Below, piece by piece: positions 42,152 through 51,100 of a DNA stretch of 64,000 nt (positions are counted from its first letter, which is position 1; every line of letters begins with the position of its first letter). Under the pieces are notes generated by a model. It was not told the origin of the DNA and did not search any database. It saw nothing but the letters and a program-made list of their open reading frames with translations. This DNA is from Chryseobacterium sp. ERMR1:04 (GTDB lineage: Bacteria > Bacteroidota > Bacteroidia > Flavobacteriales > Weeksellaceae), in NCBI RefSeq assembly GCF_001297705.1, contig NZ_LIRF01000003.1, positions 1-64,000 on the forward strand. The letters are read 5' to 3'. The translations under genes and the position numbers were made by a program.

Positions 42152-43087
42152 TTAGTTTAATGTTTTAAGGATCGTATTTTGAAATTTCTCTGCTTCATCT
42201 TTATGAATTTGATGTCCTGAGTTTTCAAATAAAAATAGATCTTTCTTTGGGGCTTTCAATTGCTCATAATATCCTTTTGTAATGGATGTTAACGTTTGAA
42301 TATCGTTTTTACCAACAAAGAAATAAATGGGACAGTCTACTTTCTTTAACGTTTTTGGTAAATCAATTTTCATGACTTCGTTCCATGCAGGTGACCATGT
42401 TTTTGACCATTGAAGAAAGCCCTTTTTGAAATCATCACTTGTTACATATTCTTTACCGTCTTTGTAAAAAAGCCACTTTCTTAAATAAAACATGTCATCA
42501 TCATTGGTAAAAGGAAAATGTACTTTTGATAATTCTTCCGTGGCAACAGAGTTGTCTTTAAAATGAATTTTCAGTGTTTTCAGCAATTCTTTCTCACTCG
42601 CTAACTGGCTGATTACAGGATTTACAGCAAAATAAGCATGTAATAATTCGGGGTGATGTCTAACAATATAAAAGCCTAAAGCATTTCCCCAAGAGCTTCC
42701 TAATAAATAAAGTTTTTTCTGATTCAGTTTTTTAAGTAGGAAATTAATGACTTCATAGGTGTCCTTTCCCATTAGTTCAACAGAGGGTTGTACGGGTGAA
42801 GGATTTAAGGCTAATGTTTTTCCCGCATCTCTTTGATCCCATTGAACTAGGGTAAATTTATTTTTTAAAATGTTGGTGAAAGAATCCGCATTTTTCATCA
42901 TTGAGCTTCCCGGGCCGCCCGATAAAAAAAGAAGGATCGGTTTATTGGCATCATCGGTTTTAATTTCTATTACCTGCTTTATTCCACCAATTTCGGTGGT
43001 TAAAAGAGTGTCAATTTTTACCGGTTGTAATTGTGCTAAACAAAATATTGATAATAATGTTAGGATAAAAAGACTTACTTTTTTCAT
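42152..43087 (-). CDS. Secreted alpha/beta hydrolase, prolyl-aminopeptidase-like
   Basis: This 311-residue protein has a signal peptide (MKKVSLFILTLLSIFCLAQ). The oxyanion motif LFLSGGPGSSMM (HGGPG-like) and the nucleophile elbow LYLLGSSWGNALGF (GxSxG) mark the proline-iminopeptidase branch. The C-terminal catalytic histidine is in LFENSGHQIHKDEAEKF, with an acid in FFVGKNDIQT. It follows a 7TM-HTH regulator gene and precedes a serine hydrolase lipoprotein, a plausible small regulon. Confidence 0.85.
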   Translation of the reverse strand: MKKVSLFILTLLSIFCLAQLQPVKIDTLLTTEIGGIKQVIEIKTDDANKPILLFLSGGPGSSMMKNADSFTNILKNKFTLVQWDQRDAGKTLALNPSPVQPSVELMGKDTYEVINFLLKKLNQKKLYLLGSSWGNALGFYIVRHHPELLHAYFAVNPVISQLASEKELLKTLKIHFKDNSVATEELSKVHFPFTNDDDMFYLRKWLFYKDGKEYVTSDDFKKGFLQWSKTWSPAWNEVMKIDLPKTLKKVDCPIYFFVGKNDIQTLTSITKGYYEQLKAPKKDLFLFENSGHQIHKDEAEKFQNTILKTLN

Positions 43088-43166
43088 GATTTCTAAGTTT
43101 TAATTTGACTTTAAATAGATTGATACAAATATGCTGTAGAAAGTTTTGAGATAAGTCCATGTAAAA

Positions 43167-43207
43167 AAAGTCGGACTCATTTTATTGATTAAAATGAGTC
43201 CGACTTT
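43167..43207 (-). terminator. Perfect 18-bp hairpin carrying GTCCGAC sites
   Basis: AAAGTCGGACTCATTTTA pairs exactly with TAAAATGAGTCCGACTTT around a five-base loop. On the minus strand the 3' arm continues into TTTTTTT, so it works as an intrinsic terminator for the HTH regulator gene ending at 43247. The core TCGGACTCATT is shared with the corresponding spot at 26290-26351. It may therefore double as an operator for the downstream hydrolases. Confidence 0.75.
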
Positions 43208-43246
43208 CTACAAACCGGAGTTTGAGTATATGCAATTGTTTTATTA

Positions 43247-44371
43247 TCAGTTATTTCGGAAAGCGGTTGGCGTTTGGTTTGTGTATTTTTTAAACGAGGT
43301 ATGAAAAGAAGATTTTGAATTGAAACCCACTTCATATAAAATTTCCAACACCGTATATTCTTTTTTTGTGGGATCTTTTAGAAGGGTCATTGCTTTTTTA
43401 ACGCGGTATTCATTCACGAAATCAAAAAAGTGCTGATTGATGTGATGGTTAATTAAAACAGACAAATCACGAACCGGAATTTTCACCTGATCTGCCAATT
43501 CCTGAATCGTTAATGAAGGTTCTAAGAAGGGCTCTTTTTCAAGCATGAAATTTTTAAGCTGTTCGATCTGAAAACTTTTTGTTTCGTCAGTTTTATTTTC
43601 AGTTTCCAGCGTTTCAGCAAAATCTTTTGTGGGTTGTAAGGTAGAATCAATTCTGCGAAAAAGCTCAGGATAATTTAATGCCTTTAATATAAACCAACAG
43701 GCAACCAATAAAAATACGGTTCCCGCAACAATATTCAGCCAGATAAATAGATCTTTATGTTGTGTATATCTTACGATGTTTTTTAAAATAATACATACGT
43801 GAATGACTAAAAAAATAATGGTTAGCTGAGACAGCCATTTGTATAGCAGAGTATTGGGGTTAGTATAGTTTTCGGAATAAATTTTCTTGTATTTTTTAAG
43901 AATTAGGAATACGCCAATGATATAAAAGAAATACTGCAGTTCCCCAATGAGTTGATACAAAAACATTTCGGGGGAGTTCCACATGTGTTTAAAGAAATAT
44001 TCTTTAGCAGGGCCTTCTGCCAGGTAAAGTCTTGGAACTAAAATTAAATTGGCAACAATGAAAGGGATAAGATGCAGTAAATGTTTTCTTTTTAAGGCGA
44101 AATCAGAATAACAAACGGCATTAACGTACAGATAGAAAAGAGGCATCACTAATAGGTAAGCAGATATTTTGAACGTTTTCAGATTATAACTATCCACAAA
44201 AAGATGCATAAAAAGTCCGCTGATATCAATGGCATTAATGATAAGGAACGCGGCAAATAATCTGTTTTCCAGTTTTCTTTCTGTTTTTACCGTTAATAAA
44301 AATACAGCAAGCAACAGCGATATAAAAACTGCAATCGCTGCAATAACTTCCAGAAAATTCAATTTGTCCAT
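43247..44371 (-). CDS. Membrane-anchored AraC-type HTH regulator (multi-TM), paralog of the 26.4-kb gene
   Basis: The 374-residue product has about seven hydrophobic segments in residues 8-235 and a C-terminal AraC domain (VLEILYEVGFNSKSSFHTSFKKYTNQTPTAFRNN). It is similar to the 26357-27445 product along its whole length: FLLTVKTERKLENRLFAAF against FLFTVKSNKRLANQLFALF, and a shared CYSDF-x-LK-x-KHLLH. Like that gene it is followed by GTCCGA-bearing hairpin sequence and then secreted hydrolases. Confidence 0.86.
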   Translation of the reverse strand: MDKLNFLEVIAAIAVFISLLLAVFLLTVKTERKLENRLFAAFLIINAIDISGLFMHLFVDSYNLKTFKISAYLLVMPLFYLYVNAVCYSDFALKRKHLLHLIPFIVANLILVPRLYLAEGPAKEYFFKHMWNSPEMFLYQLIGELQYFFYIIGVFLILKKYKKIYSENYTNPNTLLYKWLSQLTIIFLVIHVCIILKNIVRYTQHKDLFIWLNIVAGTVFLLVACWFILKALNYPELFRRIDSTLQPTKDFAETLETENKTDETKSFQIEQLKNFMLEKEPFLEPSLTIQELADQVKIPVRDLSVLINHHINQHFFDFVNEYRVKKAMTLLKDPTKKEYTVLEILYEVGFNSKSSFHTSFKKYTNQTPTAFRNN

Positions 44372-44464
44372 TAGTTTTTTTGCAAAAATAGGATATAAGT
44401 TGTGAAGAAAATAGACTGATAAAGAACAAATTTTTCAAATATCTTATTTTTGATCAATAAATCG

Positions 44465-44569
44465 TTTTTAGCTACAGCTTCCAGTCTTGACTTTTTGGTC
44501 CGTTTGCGTCAAGGCAAAAGGACATGAAAATTTAATTAGAAAACATGTTTCAACTTATTTTTTGATCAA
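44465..44569. repeat. 105-bp direct repeat, copy A
   Basis: It runs from TTTTTAGC to TTGATCAA and is nearly identical to copy B at 44801-44905, 336 bp away. The core AGCTTCCAGTCTTGAC and the arms CTTGAC / GTCAAG can fold back. The end TTTTTTGATCAA matches the 3' tail of the serine hydrolase gene at copy B, so copy A may be a leftover duplicated gene end or an intergenic repeat family. Confidence 0.8.
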
Positions 44570-44800
44570 AGGTTCATGAACTTTAAAGGGTATGGAAATT
44601 ATAGATTAATATTAACCCAAAAAGGCAAAGAGTGAATGTGAAAAGAGTTGGTATTATCGACCTAGGAAGCTGTAGCGTTAAAAAAATGAGTTCTGAGAAC
44701 GTTAAAAAAATTCTTATGTTTGAAGCGCGAGAATACTATTGAATCGAAGGACGTACGGTAAATTCGCGCAAGTTTTAGAATTTTTAGTGAACAGAAATCA

Positions 44801-44905
44801 TTTTTAGCGAAAGCTTCCAGTCTTGACTTTTTGGTCCGTTTGCGTCAAGGCAAAAGGACATGAAAATTTAATTAAGAAACATCTTCCAACTTATTTTTTA
44901 ATCAA
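44801..44905. repeat. 105-bp direct repeat, copy B
   Basis: This is the second copy of the 44465-44569 repeat. Its last bases overlap the final codons (LIKK-stop) of the serine hydrolase gene on the minus strand. The sequence between the two copies (44570-44800) contains no gene that I can support. Confidence 0.8.
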
Positions 44906-46390
44906 CATTCCGCCAATCTTATTAATCATTTCTTTTGCGTTCGTACTTTCAGGATTCAATTCAAGAGATTTTTGATACATCTTCATCGCCTCTTCTTTTT
45001 TTCCGGATTGGAGCAATGCTTCGCCATAACTATCATATATATTCGCGCTTTTCGGAAAAATCAATGTTGCCGAATAGAAGGTCTGCAAGGAAATATCATT
45101 TTTTTGAAGTCTTAGAAATTGATAGCCTAATCGGTTAAAATCTCTTTCGTTTGCTTCATAACCACTTGGGTCTTTTAGATATTCTTGAATCAACTGATCT
45201 GCTTTTTCTTTATTTCCGCTTTCAAGTAGGCTCCCATAGATCCTCGACAGACTTTGTGCAGGAATTGTATAAGGTTTGTTATCCGTTATTTGTAAAACGG
45301 CATTGGATATTGGAAAAACAGGGCTGTTTCCGATGCTGGATAATAATACTAAGGATTCGTTTTTAGTGATGTTATGCAATAAAATACTGGTAAGTCCGGT
45401 AATCAAGCCATCATGAAAAACAATTTTCCCGTTACTTTCATCAGTGTACATGGCCCAGCCTAAACCGTAGCTTCCTTCTTTTCCTTCGAATTGATAACTT
45501 ACTTTTTTTCCATCATTCAAGATGGTTGCTGTAAGAGCTTCCTCTAATTCTTTCTTCCCTAAAATCTGATAAGTAAACAACGCCTTTAGATATTTTTGTA
45601 AGTCTAGGGCAGTACTTACGATACCTCCGTTTCCGTAAAAGTTACTTTTTTCAGAAATTACAAAAGGATCTTTTAGGGTAGTGGTATTCACAAGTTGGGT
45701 GGAATAGGAGTTAGGATAGGTATATAATTCTACCTGATTGGCTTTCTTGATTTTCCTGTTAAGCGGAACAAATGAATCTTTCATTTTTGCAGGGTCAAAA
45801 ATATATTGGGCCATATAATTGGCATACGTCATTCCTGACACTTTTTCGATGATCATGGCGGCAAGGCAAAAATTTAGGTTGTTATAGTCCCATTGGCTTC
45901 CCGGTACAAATGAAAGCGGAGTTTTAAAACGAATAAAGGTTGGGATAATATCCTGATTAGAAATTATTTTTTCCGGTTGTTCTTTGATGACCGTATCAAA
46001 TAAATTATAATATTGCGCCAATCCTGAAGTGTTATTCAGTAATTGTTTAATCGTGATATTGGGATAAGGAAAATCCTGAAGATATTTCTGAACCGAATCA
46101 TCAATATTGAGTTTTCCTTTCTGCTTAAGTTGAAGTATGCCCGTTGCAGTAAACGTTTTGGTTACGGAAGCAATCGGAAATTGAGATTGATTAGTTATTT
46201 TTTCTTTCTTTTCAATATTGGCATATCCATACGAATTGGAAAAAACAGTTTTGTCTGATTGGGAAATGAGTACACTTCCATTAAACAGATTATTTTTTGA
46301 AAGGGTTGAAAACAAGGTGTTGAATTCCTGTCCCGAAAGAGTCGTGCTGAAGAAAGCAGTCAGTATGATTAAAAAAAATATTCTTCTCAT
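44891..46390 (-). CDS. Secreted serine hydrolase with C-terminal TPR repeats
   Basis: This 499-residue protein has a signal peptide (IFFLIILTAFFSTTLSGQ). The catalytic domain has SxxK in FPIASVTKTFTATGIL, YxN in WDYNNLNFCLAAMII, and HDGLITGL as the third motif. From about residue 400 there are TPR-like helices (NIYDSYGEALLQSGKKEEAM, YQKSLELNPESTNAKEM). Length exceeds the usual 350 because of that tail. It is one of four related hydrolases in the window; a peptidase or esterase function is expected but the substrate is unknown. Confidence 0.86.
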   Translation of the reverse strand: MRRIFFLIILTAFFSTTLSGQEFNTLFSTLSKNNLFNGSVLISQSDKTVFSNSYGYANIEKKEKITNQSQFPIASVTKTFTATGILQLKQKGKLNIDDSVQKYLQDFPYPNITIKQLLNNTSGLAQYYNLFDTVIKEQPEKIISNQDIIPTFIRFKTPLSFVPGSQWDYNNLNFCLAAMIIEKVSGMTYANYMAQYIFDPAKMKDSFVPLNRKIKKANQVELYTYPNSYSTQLVNTTTLKDPFVISEKSNFYGNGGIVSTALDLQKYLKALFTYQILGKKELEEALTATILNDGKKVSYQFEGKEGSYGLGWAMYTDESNGKIVFHDGLITGLTSILLHNITKNESLVLLSSIGNSPVFPISNAVLQITDNKPYTIPAQSLSRIYGSLLESGNKEKADQLIQEYLKDPSGYEANERDFNRLGYQFLRLQKNDISLQTFYSATLIFPKSANIYDSYGEALLQSGKKEEAMKMYQKSLELNPESTNAKEMINKIGGMLIKK

Positions 46391-46505
46391 TTTATTTCAA
46401 TGGTTTAATTAATTTGTCAGTTTAGTAATAGAACAATTCTGAAAAAGGTTTCATTACACTTCAAAAAAATAAACACAAATCTTTAGGATTGGAATGTAGC
46501 CTAAA

Positions 46506-47489
46506 CTATTTCTGTATGGCATAATAATCCAGCCAGTTTTTTATTCTTCCCACAAACATTTTAAGATAGTTTTCGGTAAAAAATATATTAGACCAATCAA
46601 ATCTTTGCGCTTGTACCCCAAGATAAAAAACGAATATAGATGCTCCTGCTTCCGGAATTAATGCAATTTCTTTATCGGATAAACTTCTTACTTTTTGGTA
46701 ACCGTTTAGAAAACTCTGAACTTTAGTTTCATATTCTTTTTTATCAGATTCAATGAAAAACAGTTGTTTGCAAAAATAAGCTACATCTAAAATGAGCGCT
46801 CCATTTCCACAATTATCAAAATCGAAGATCGTAATTTGATCCGTGTTGTTTACACTCAGGTTATCATACCAAATATCAAGATGAACGATACCGTTTTGGT
46901 TTTCCGATAAATTACTTTCTTTAAACCTGCTTGATAGGGTATCATTAATTTCTTTGATATATTTCATTTCATCTAAATCTTTGTCGAAATATAAGTTCAG
47001 ATAACGATAAGCCTGATGTAAAAGAACCTCCGAATTATAATGTATTCTATCAATTTTTTTATCTGCTGTTAGGGTATGAATTTTTGCCATCAATGATCCA
47101 ATGGCAGAGCAGGTTTCATGAGTCATGAATCGTATTTTTTCACCTTCTGCAAATGAAAAAACTACGGCATAGCGAATTCCTTCGGGCGCATTAATTTCCT
47201 GAATAAAGTTTCCGTTTTTATCAGGAATTGGATAGGATACTGAAAGATGACCAGCCTTGAGTAAAAGTAAAAGTTCGAGTTCCTGTTTAATTTCAGTCTT
47301 TGTCCTCCAATGATAACAGTACACACGAATCACAAATTTGGCTTCATTATCTGAAATAATATACGTGTGATTAACTCCGGTTCTAAACAACTTACAACTA
47401 ATATCTTCTTTTAACTGATATTTTTCTTTTATAAACTTACCTAATTCTATTTCTGATAACGTGGAAGTTGTTACGGGAAAAACGGTCAT
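46506..47489 (-). CDS. Phosphotransferase-family kinase (APH/choline-kinase fold)
   Basis: This 327-residue protein has the aminoglycoside-phosphotransferase fold. The ATP-binding N-lobe has NEAKFVIRVYCYHWRTKTEI, and the catalytic loop reads NGIVHLDIWYDNLSVNN with HxDxxxxN, followed by ITIFDFDNCGNG for metal binding. In homologs the same fold phosphorylates antibiotics, choline, homoserine or sugars, so no substrate can be assigned. It lies between two serine hydrolase genes on the same strand. Confidence 0.82.
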   Translation of the reverse strand: MTVFPVTTSTLSEIELGKFIKEKYQLKEDISCKLFRTGVNHTYIISDNEAKFVIRVYCYHWRTKTEIKQELELLLLLKAGHLSVSYPIPDKNGNFIQEINAPEGIRYAVVFSFAEGEKIRFMTHETCSAIGSLMAKIHTLTADKKIDRIHYNSEVLLHQAYRYLNLYFDKDLDEMKYIKEINDTLSSRFKESNLSENQNGIVHLDIWYDNLSVNNTDQITIFDFDNCGNGALILDVAYFCKQLFFIESDKKEYETKVQSFLNGYQKVRSLSDKEIALIPEAGASIFVFYLGVQAQRFDWSNIFFTENYLKMFVGRIKNWLDYYAIQK

Positions 47490-47515
47490 TTTTTATTTGT
47501 TTTTTTAATGATTTA

Positions 47516-48574
47516 TTATTTTTGCGGAAATGTAAATTTCTCATTTTTTAAAATGGCAAGGATTGCCTCTGAAATATCAGAAAGCTTTCCATTATTATAG
47601 TTATTGCATAATAAAATGATGGTTATTTTACTTTTAAGATCTGAGAATAGGAGCGCTTCAAAATTTCCGGCTCTTCCATCGTGAGAATGTTCTGTTAATT
47701 CTTTATTTTCAAACTTGGCATTTCCCAATGCAGATTGACTGTCTGCTACGTTAAAACTTTGACCTAATTTATATAAAGAATTTTTGTTGACTACTTTTTT
47801 AGAATGCAGACTGTTTGCCCATTTCAAAAGATCAGCGGCTGTCGTGTAAGTTCCACCTGTTATAGGTAATTCTACAGGATCTTGTACCCATTGATTATTA
47901 AATCCTTTGGCAATGTTTTTTTCATTTTCAAAAGGAGTCATTAAGGTTGTATTCATTTTCAAGGGTTGGAATATGAACTTTTGAACATACGTTTTATAAG
48001 GCATTCCCGTGATACGCTGAATAATAAATTGTCTCAGGAAAAGATTGTTGTTATTATAATCATATTCAGTACCTGGTTTAAAAGATAGCTTATTAATCAA
48101 TAATAAGTCGTTAAAAATATCGGTGTCATTTTTAATTTTCTTCCAGTTGACATTAGGAATTCCGCTTGTATATTGTAATAAATCTTTAATGGTAACTTTC
48201 TTGGCCCATTGAGGAAGTTCAGGAATGAAAGTGGAAACAGGGTCAGATAATTTTAGTTTTCCCTGCTCTTCTAACTGAAGTAAGGCAACACCGCTAAACT
48301 CTTTCGTAATGGACCCTAAATGAAACCGATAGTCATCTGTTAATGGAGTGGTTTTTGTTGCATCTGAAAATCCTAACGAAGCATCATAAATGACATTGTT
48401 ATTTTGTGAAACAAGCACATTTCCATTAAAGATTCCGTTTTCATGAACGGTTTTCATGAGCTTATCTAAATTATTGATTTGTTCCTGTAGATTGTTTTTT
48501 TGATGTTTAGCTTTTTGACTAAAACAAAAAATACTGAAGAATGATAAGCTTACAATTAAAAGTGATTTTCTCAT
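47516..48574 (-). CDS. Secreted serine hydrolase, penicillin-binding-protein fold
   Basis: This 352-residue protein has a signal peptide (SLLIVSLSFFSIFCFSQ). Motifs are SxxK in YRFHLGSITKEFSGVALL, YxN in YDYNNNNLFLRQF, and HSHDGRAGNFEALLF as the third. Length is that of a lone catalytic domain. It is upstream of, and probably co-transcribed with, the phosphotransferase gene (26 bp apart). Substrate unknown. Confidence 0.86.
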   Translation of the reverse strand: MRKSLLIVSLSFFSIFCFSQKAKHQKNNLQEQINNLDKLMKTVHENGIFNGNVLVSQNNNVIYDASLGFSDATKTTPLTDDYRFHLGSITKEFSGVALLQLEEQGKLKLSDPVSTFIPELPQWAKKVTIKDLLQYTSGIPNVNWKKIKNDTDIFNDLLLINKLSFKPGTEYDYNNNNLFLRQFIIQRITGMPYKTYVQKFIFQPLKMNTTLMTPFENEKNIAKGFNNQWVQDPVELPITGGTYTTAADLLKWANSLHSKKVVNKNSLYKLGQSFNVADSQSALGNAKFENKELTEHSHDGRAGNFEALLFSDLKSKITIILLCNNYNNGKLSDISEAILAILKNEKFTFPQK

Positions 48575-49020
48575 TTTATTACTATGATTTCTAATGAAGT
48601 CTTATAAATAATGTGTTTGGGAGTTCATTGGATTAGTTTTTTCAAATATAATGTTTATTTAAATGGATTTAGAACCTTGGTTTCGGATTGGAAAATTAAG
48701 AAGCTGTTTAAATTTTAAACCATTAAGGATAATTTTAGTTGTTAAGGAAATTAAGAAAAACTCTATATATTTCCTTAAGCGTGCCGTCTTAAAGCGAAGC
48801 TCATACTTAATATTCTAAAAATCTTAAGTACTCTTAATGTTCGAAATCAAGAATGAATACAATAAATTGTTCATAAAATATGAAATTATTAAAATCTAAT
48901 TAAGCTCTAAAAAACAACGTAATTTATAAAGAGTGATGAAAGTAACCTTTATCGTCTTTGGTCTCATAATTGTTAGAGTTAGAGGACGAATTCTACAAAT
49001 ACTCACTAAATTATAATCCT
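48575..49020. repeat. Intergenic gap with degenerate repeat sequence
   Basis: No gene is visible. The segment AAGCTGTTTAAATTTTAA near 48704 resembles the IS5-type left end (AGCCTGTTTAAATTTTAT). It is followed by several TTAAGG/CTTAA-type words between 48720 and 48840, the composition of flavobacterial intergenic repeats. The promoter of the ferritin-like gene must lie near 48930-49000. Confidence 0.45.
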
Positions 49021-49611
49021 ATGAAAACTAAAACACCAGCTAAGAAAGCGACGGTTAAAAAAGCGGCACCTTCAAAAACTCAAACAAAAACTCAAGCGAA
49101 AACTCCGGCTAAGAAAAATGCAGCCAAAGAATTAAAAGATTTGTTTGAAGATTCTTTGAAAGATATTTACTGGGCTGAAAAGGCGTTGGTGAAAGCGCTT
49201 CCAAAAATGTATAAAAACGCGACGGATAAAAAGCTACAATCTGCAATTGAACTTCACCTTGCCGAAACCCATGTGCATGTAAAAAGATTAGAAGAATGTT
49301 TTGCCTCACTCGGTAAAAAAGCACAGGCTAAAAAATGTGATGCGATGCAAGGATTATTAGACGAAGGGAAAGGCATCATGGAGGAAACAGAACCTGGAGC
49401 GGTAAGAGACGCAGGAATCATAGCAGCAGCACAAAAAGTAGAACACTACGAAATTGCTACTTACGGTACACTTGCTGCGTATGCCAAAGTTCTTAAAGAA
49501 GAAACGTGTCTTAAAAATCTCTTAGCCACGTTAAATGAAGAGAAAATATGCGATAGATTATTGTCAAAAGTCGCTGATATTACACTCAACAGCAAAGCAA
49601 TTAAGAAATAG
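49021..49611 (+). CDS. Ferritin-like DUF892 (YciE/YciF family) stress protein
   Basis: From the ATG at 49021 the product has 196 residues. The first 40 residues are a Lys/Ala/Thr-rich tail (TPAKKATVKKAAPSKTQTKT), possibly DNA-binding like other AKTPAKK tails. The rest is a four-helix ferritin-like bundle: ELKDLFEDSLKDIYWAEKALVKALPKM, then HLAETHVHVKRLEECF and KVEHYEIATYGTLAAYAKVL with E/H metal-ligand candidates. Family members are linked to general and oxidative stress. It has its own terminator and faces a small basic protein gene. Confidence 0.87.
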   Translation: MKTKTPAKKATVKKAAPSKTQTKTQAKTPAKKNAAKELKDLFEDSLKDIYWAEKALVKALPKMYKNATDKKLQSAIELHLAETHVHVKRLEECFASLGKKAQAKKCDAMQGLLDEGKGIMEETEPGAVRDAGIIAAAQKVEHYEIATYGTLAAYAKVLKEETCLKNLLATLNEEKICDRLLSKVADITLNSKAIKK

Positions 49612-49651
49612 ATAGCCTCTTCTTTACAGAGATATTTTTAGATAAAAAAAC

Positions 49652-49689
49652 AAAAAACCTTGTGAGTAATAGTACCAACAAGGTTTTTT
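49652..49689. terminator. Bidirectional intrinsic terminator
   Basis: AAAAAACCTTGT pairs with ACAAGGTTTTTT around 14 bases. It has an A-run on one side and a T-run on the other, so it can stop both the ferritin-like gene and the converging small gene. Confidence 0.88.
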
Positions 49690-49708
49690 ATTATAATGTA
49701 CTTAAGGT

Positions 49709-49840
49709 TTAAGCGCTTGTATTTTTGCCTTCATTATCACGATCATTTCGTTTGGCGATTTTATCTGCTTTCTTTTCCTTTGCCGTTTTTAGGGGCGCCG
49801 TTTTATCAGATTTCTTTTTGACGTCTTTTTCTTTTGACAT
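49709..49840 (-). CDS. 43-residue Lys-rich small protein
   Basis: The minus strand encodes a short, very charged peptide: it starts MSKEKDVKKKSDKTAPLKTA and ends NEGKNTSA. It is convergent with the ferritin-like stress gene and shares its terminator. The composition (about a third lysine, no hydrophobic core) suggests a disordered nucleic-acid-binding or stress peptide. Support is moderate: the frame is compact, starts with ATG and stops before the terminator, but I cannot compare it with homologs here. Confidence 0.5.
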   Translation of the reverse strand: MSKEKDVKKKSDKTAPLKTAKEKKADKIAKRNDRDNEGKNTSA

Positions 49841-50064
49841 AATACTATTTTACTTTAGGGTAAAGTTCGCCTTAAAAGAAACGAAAGATTTATACATAGA
49901 TTGTTATTTGTTGCATAAATCATAGATATTATTTTGAGAAATAAAGAAATCATTAGCCACTTTGTAAAGTGATAGGTGATTAAAGACGTAACTTTGAGTG
50001 TATTATACATGATGAATTAAGCGATTTCATTAATAATAAGTTTACTAAATTATTCAATACTTCC

Positions 50065-50625
50065 ATGAAATTATATATAAAATATATGGTAAGCCTTCGA
50101 TGCAAAATGGTTGTACACGAAGAACTTAATAACCTCGGCATCAAGCATGCGGTGGTTGATCTTGGTATTGTTGAAATATTGAATGATATAACGAAACAAC
50201 AACGAGAAATTTTAAAGGAAAACCTGTTGAAATATGGTCTCGAATTGCTGGATAATAAAAAAAGCATACTCATTGAGAAAATAAAGAATGTGATTACAGA
50301 AATGATTCATTATTCTGACGAATTACCAAAAGAGAATTTTTCTGATTATATAAGTGAAAAACTAGGGTATGATTATACCTATTTGGCCAATACATTTTCT
50401 GAAGTAAAAGGTATTACCATACAGCATTTTATCATCGTGAATAAAATTGAAAAGGTGAAGGAACTTCTTCTATATGATGAACTTAATCTTACCGAGATAT
50501 CCTATAAACTCAATTACAGCAGCGTTGCCCATCTTTCTAACCAATTTAAAAAGATAACAGGGCTTTCTCCTTCTTTTTATAAACAGCTGAAACAAAAGCG
50601 TACCAAAAATCTAGAAGATATTTAA
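50065..50625 (+). CDS. Short AraC-type regulator
   Basis: This 186-residue protein lacks a cupin sensor. Residues 1-80 are small and helical, then comes an AraC domain: DYISEKLGYDYTYLANTFSEVKGITIQHFI, then LTEISYKLNYSSVAHLSNQFKKITGLSPSFYKQL. This short type is usual in flavobacteria next to stress genes. It lies between the ferritin-like gene and a CsbD-like gene, and may control that set. Confidence 0.85.
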   Translation: MKLYIKYMVSLRCKMVVHEELNNLGIKHAVVDLGIVEILNDITKQQREILKENLLKYGLELLDNKKSILIEKIKNVITEMIHYSDELPKENFSDYISEKLGYDYTYLANTFSEVKGITIQHFIIVNKIEKVKELLLYDELNLTEISYKLNYSSVAHLSNQFKKITGLSPSFYKQLKQKRTKNLEDI

Positions 50626-50720
50626 TTGTGTGAAATGTGTAAGTTTTTTTAATTGATTTACAATATTTTATACTCCAAAGTGTCGATATTTGTATAATTA
50701 TTATACAAATAGTTCTTATC

Positions 50721-50939
50721 ATGGAAGTAAATCGAAATATAACGAATAATAATTTTAAAATTATAGGAGATCGAACCATCAATTCAAGACTATTGAAAAA
50801 TAAATTTTCACAGTTAACAGATTTTGACCTCAGGTTTGATGAGGGCAAAGACATTGATTTTCTTGACAGAGTGGGAAACAGATTAAGAAAAAACCGTGAA
50901 GAAGTTATGGATATTATCAAAGAATTAAATATTTCATAA
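50721..50939 (+). CDS. CsbD-like small stress protein
   Basis: This 72-residue protein has the segment LLKNKFSQLTDFDLRFDEGK followed by DFLDRVGNRLRKNREEVMDIIKEL. This follows the CsbD/UPF0337 layout (L-K-x-K-F-x-x-L-T-D-x-D-L-x-x-x-E-G-K). The usual N-terminal W is absent. Proteins of this group rise in general stress, and their molecular role is unclear. It follows the AraC-type gene directly. Confidence 0.65.
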   Translation: MEVNRNITNNNFKIIGDRTINSRLLKNKFSQLTDFDLRFDEGKDIDFLDRVGNRLRKNREEVMDIIKELNIS

Positions 50940-51100
50940 ACTATTTTCAAATACTCATTAAAACTAAGAGAAAATAGTACATATGTTTTCAACGAGTTTT
51001 AATAAGAGGATAGAAGCTTATTAGTCTCTATCCTTTTTTTTGACACATAGGGAAAAATTAAAGCGTTTAACAGCATAATAAATTATCAACATTATTAATA

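Noticed and set aside
46506-47489. Aminoglycoside resistance kinase
   Set aside because: APH fold is shared by many metabolic kinases; no specific subclass signature visible.
24583-48574. Antibiotic-resistance beta-lactamases
   Set aside because: The four SxxK/YxN hydrolases look like esterase/peptidase relatives, with long extra domains in two of them; resistance cannot be inferred from the fold.
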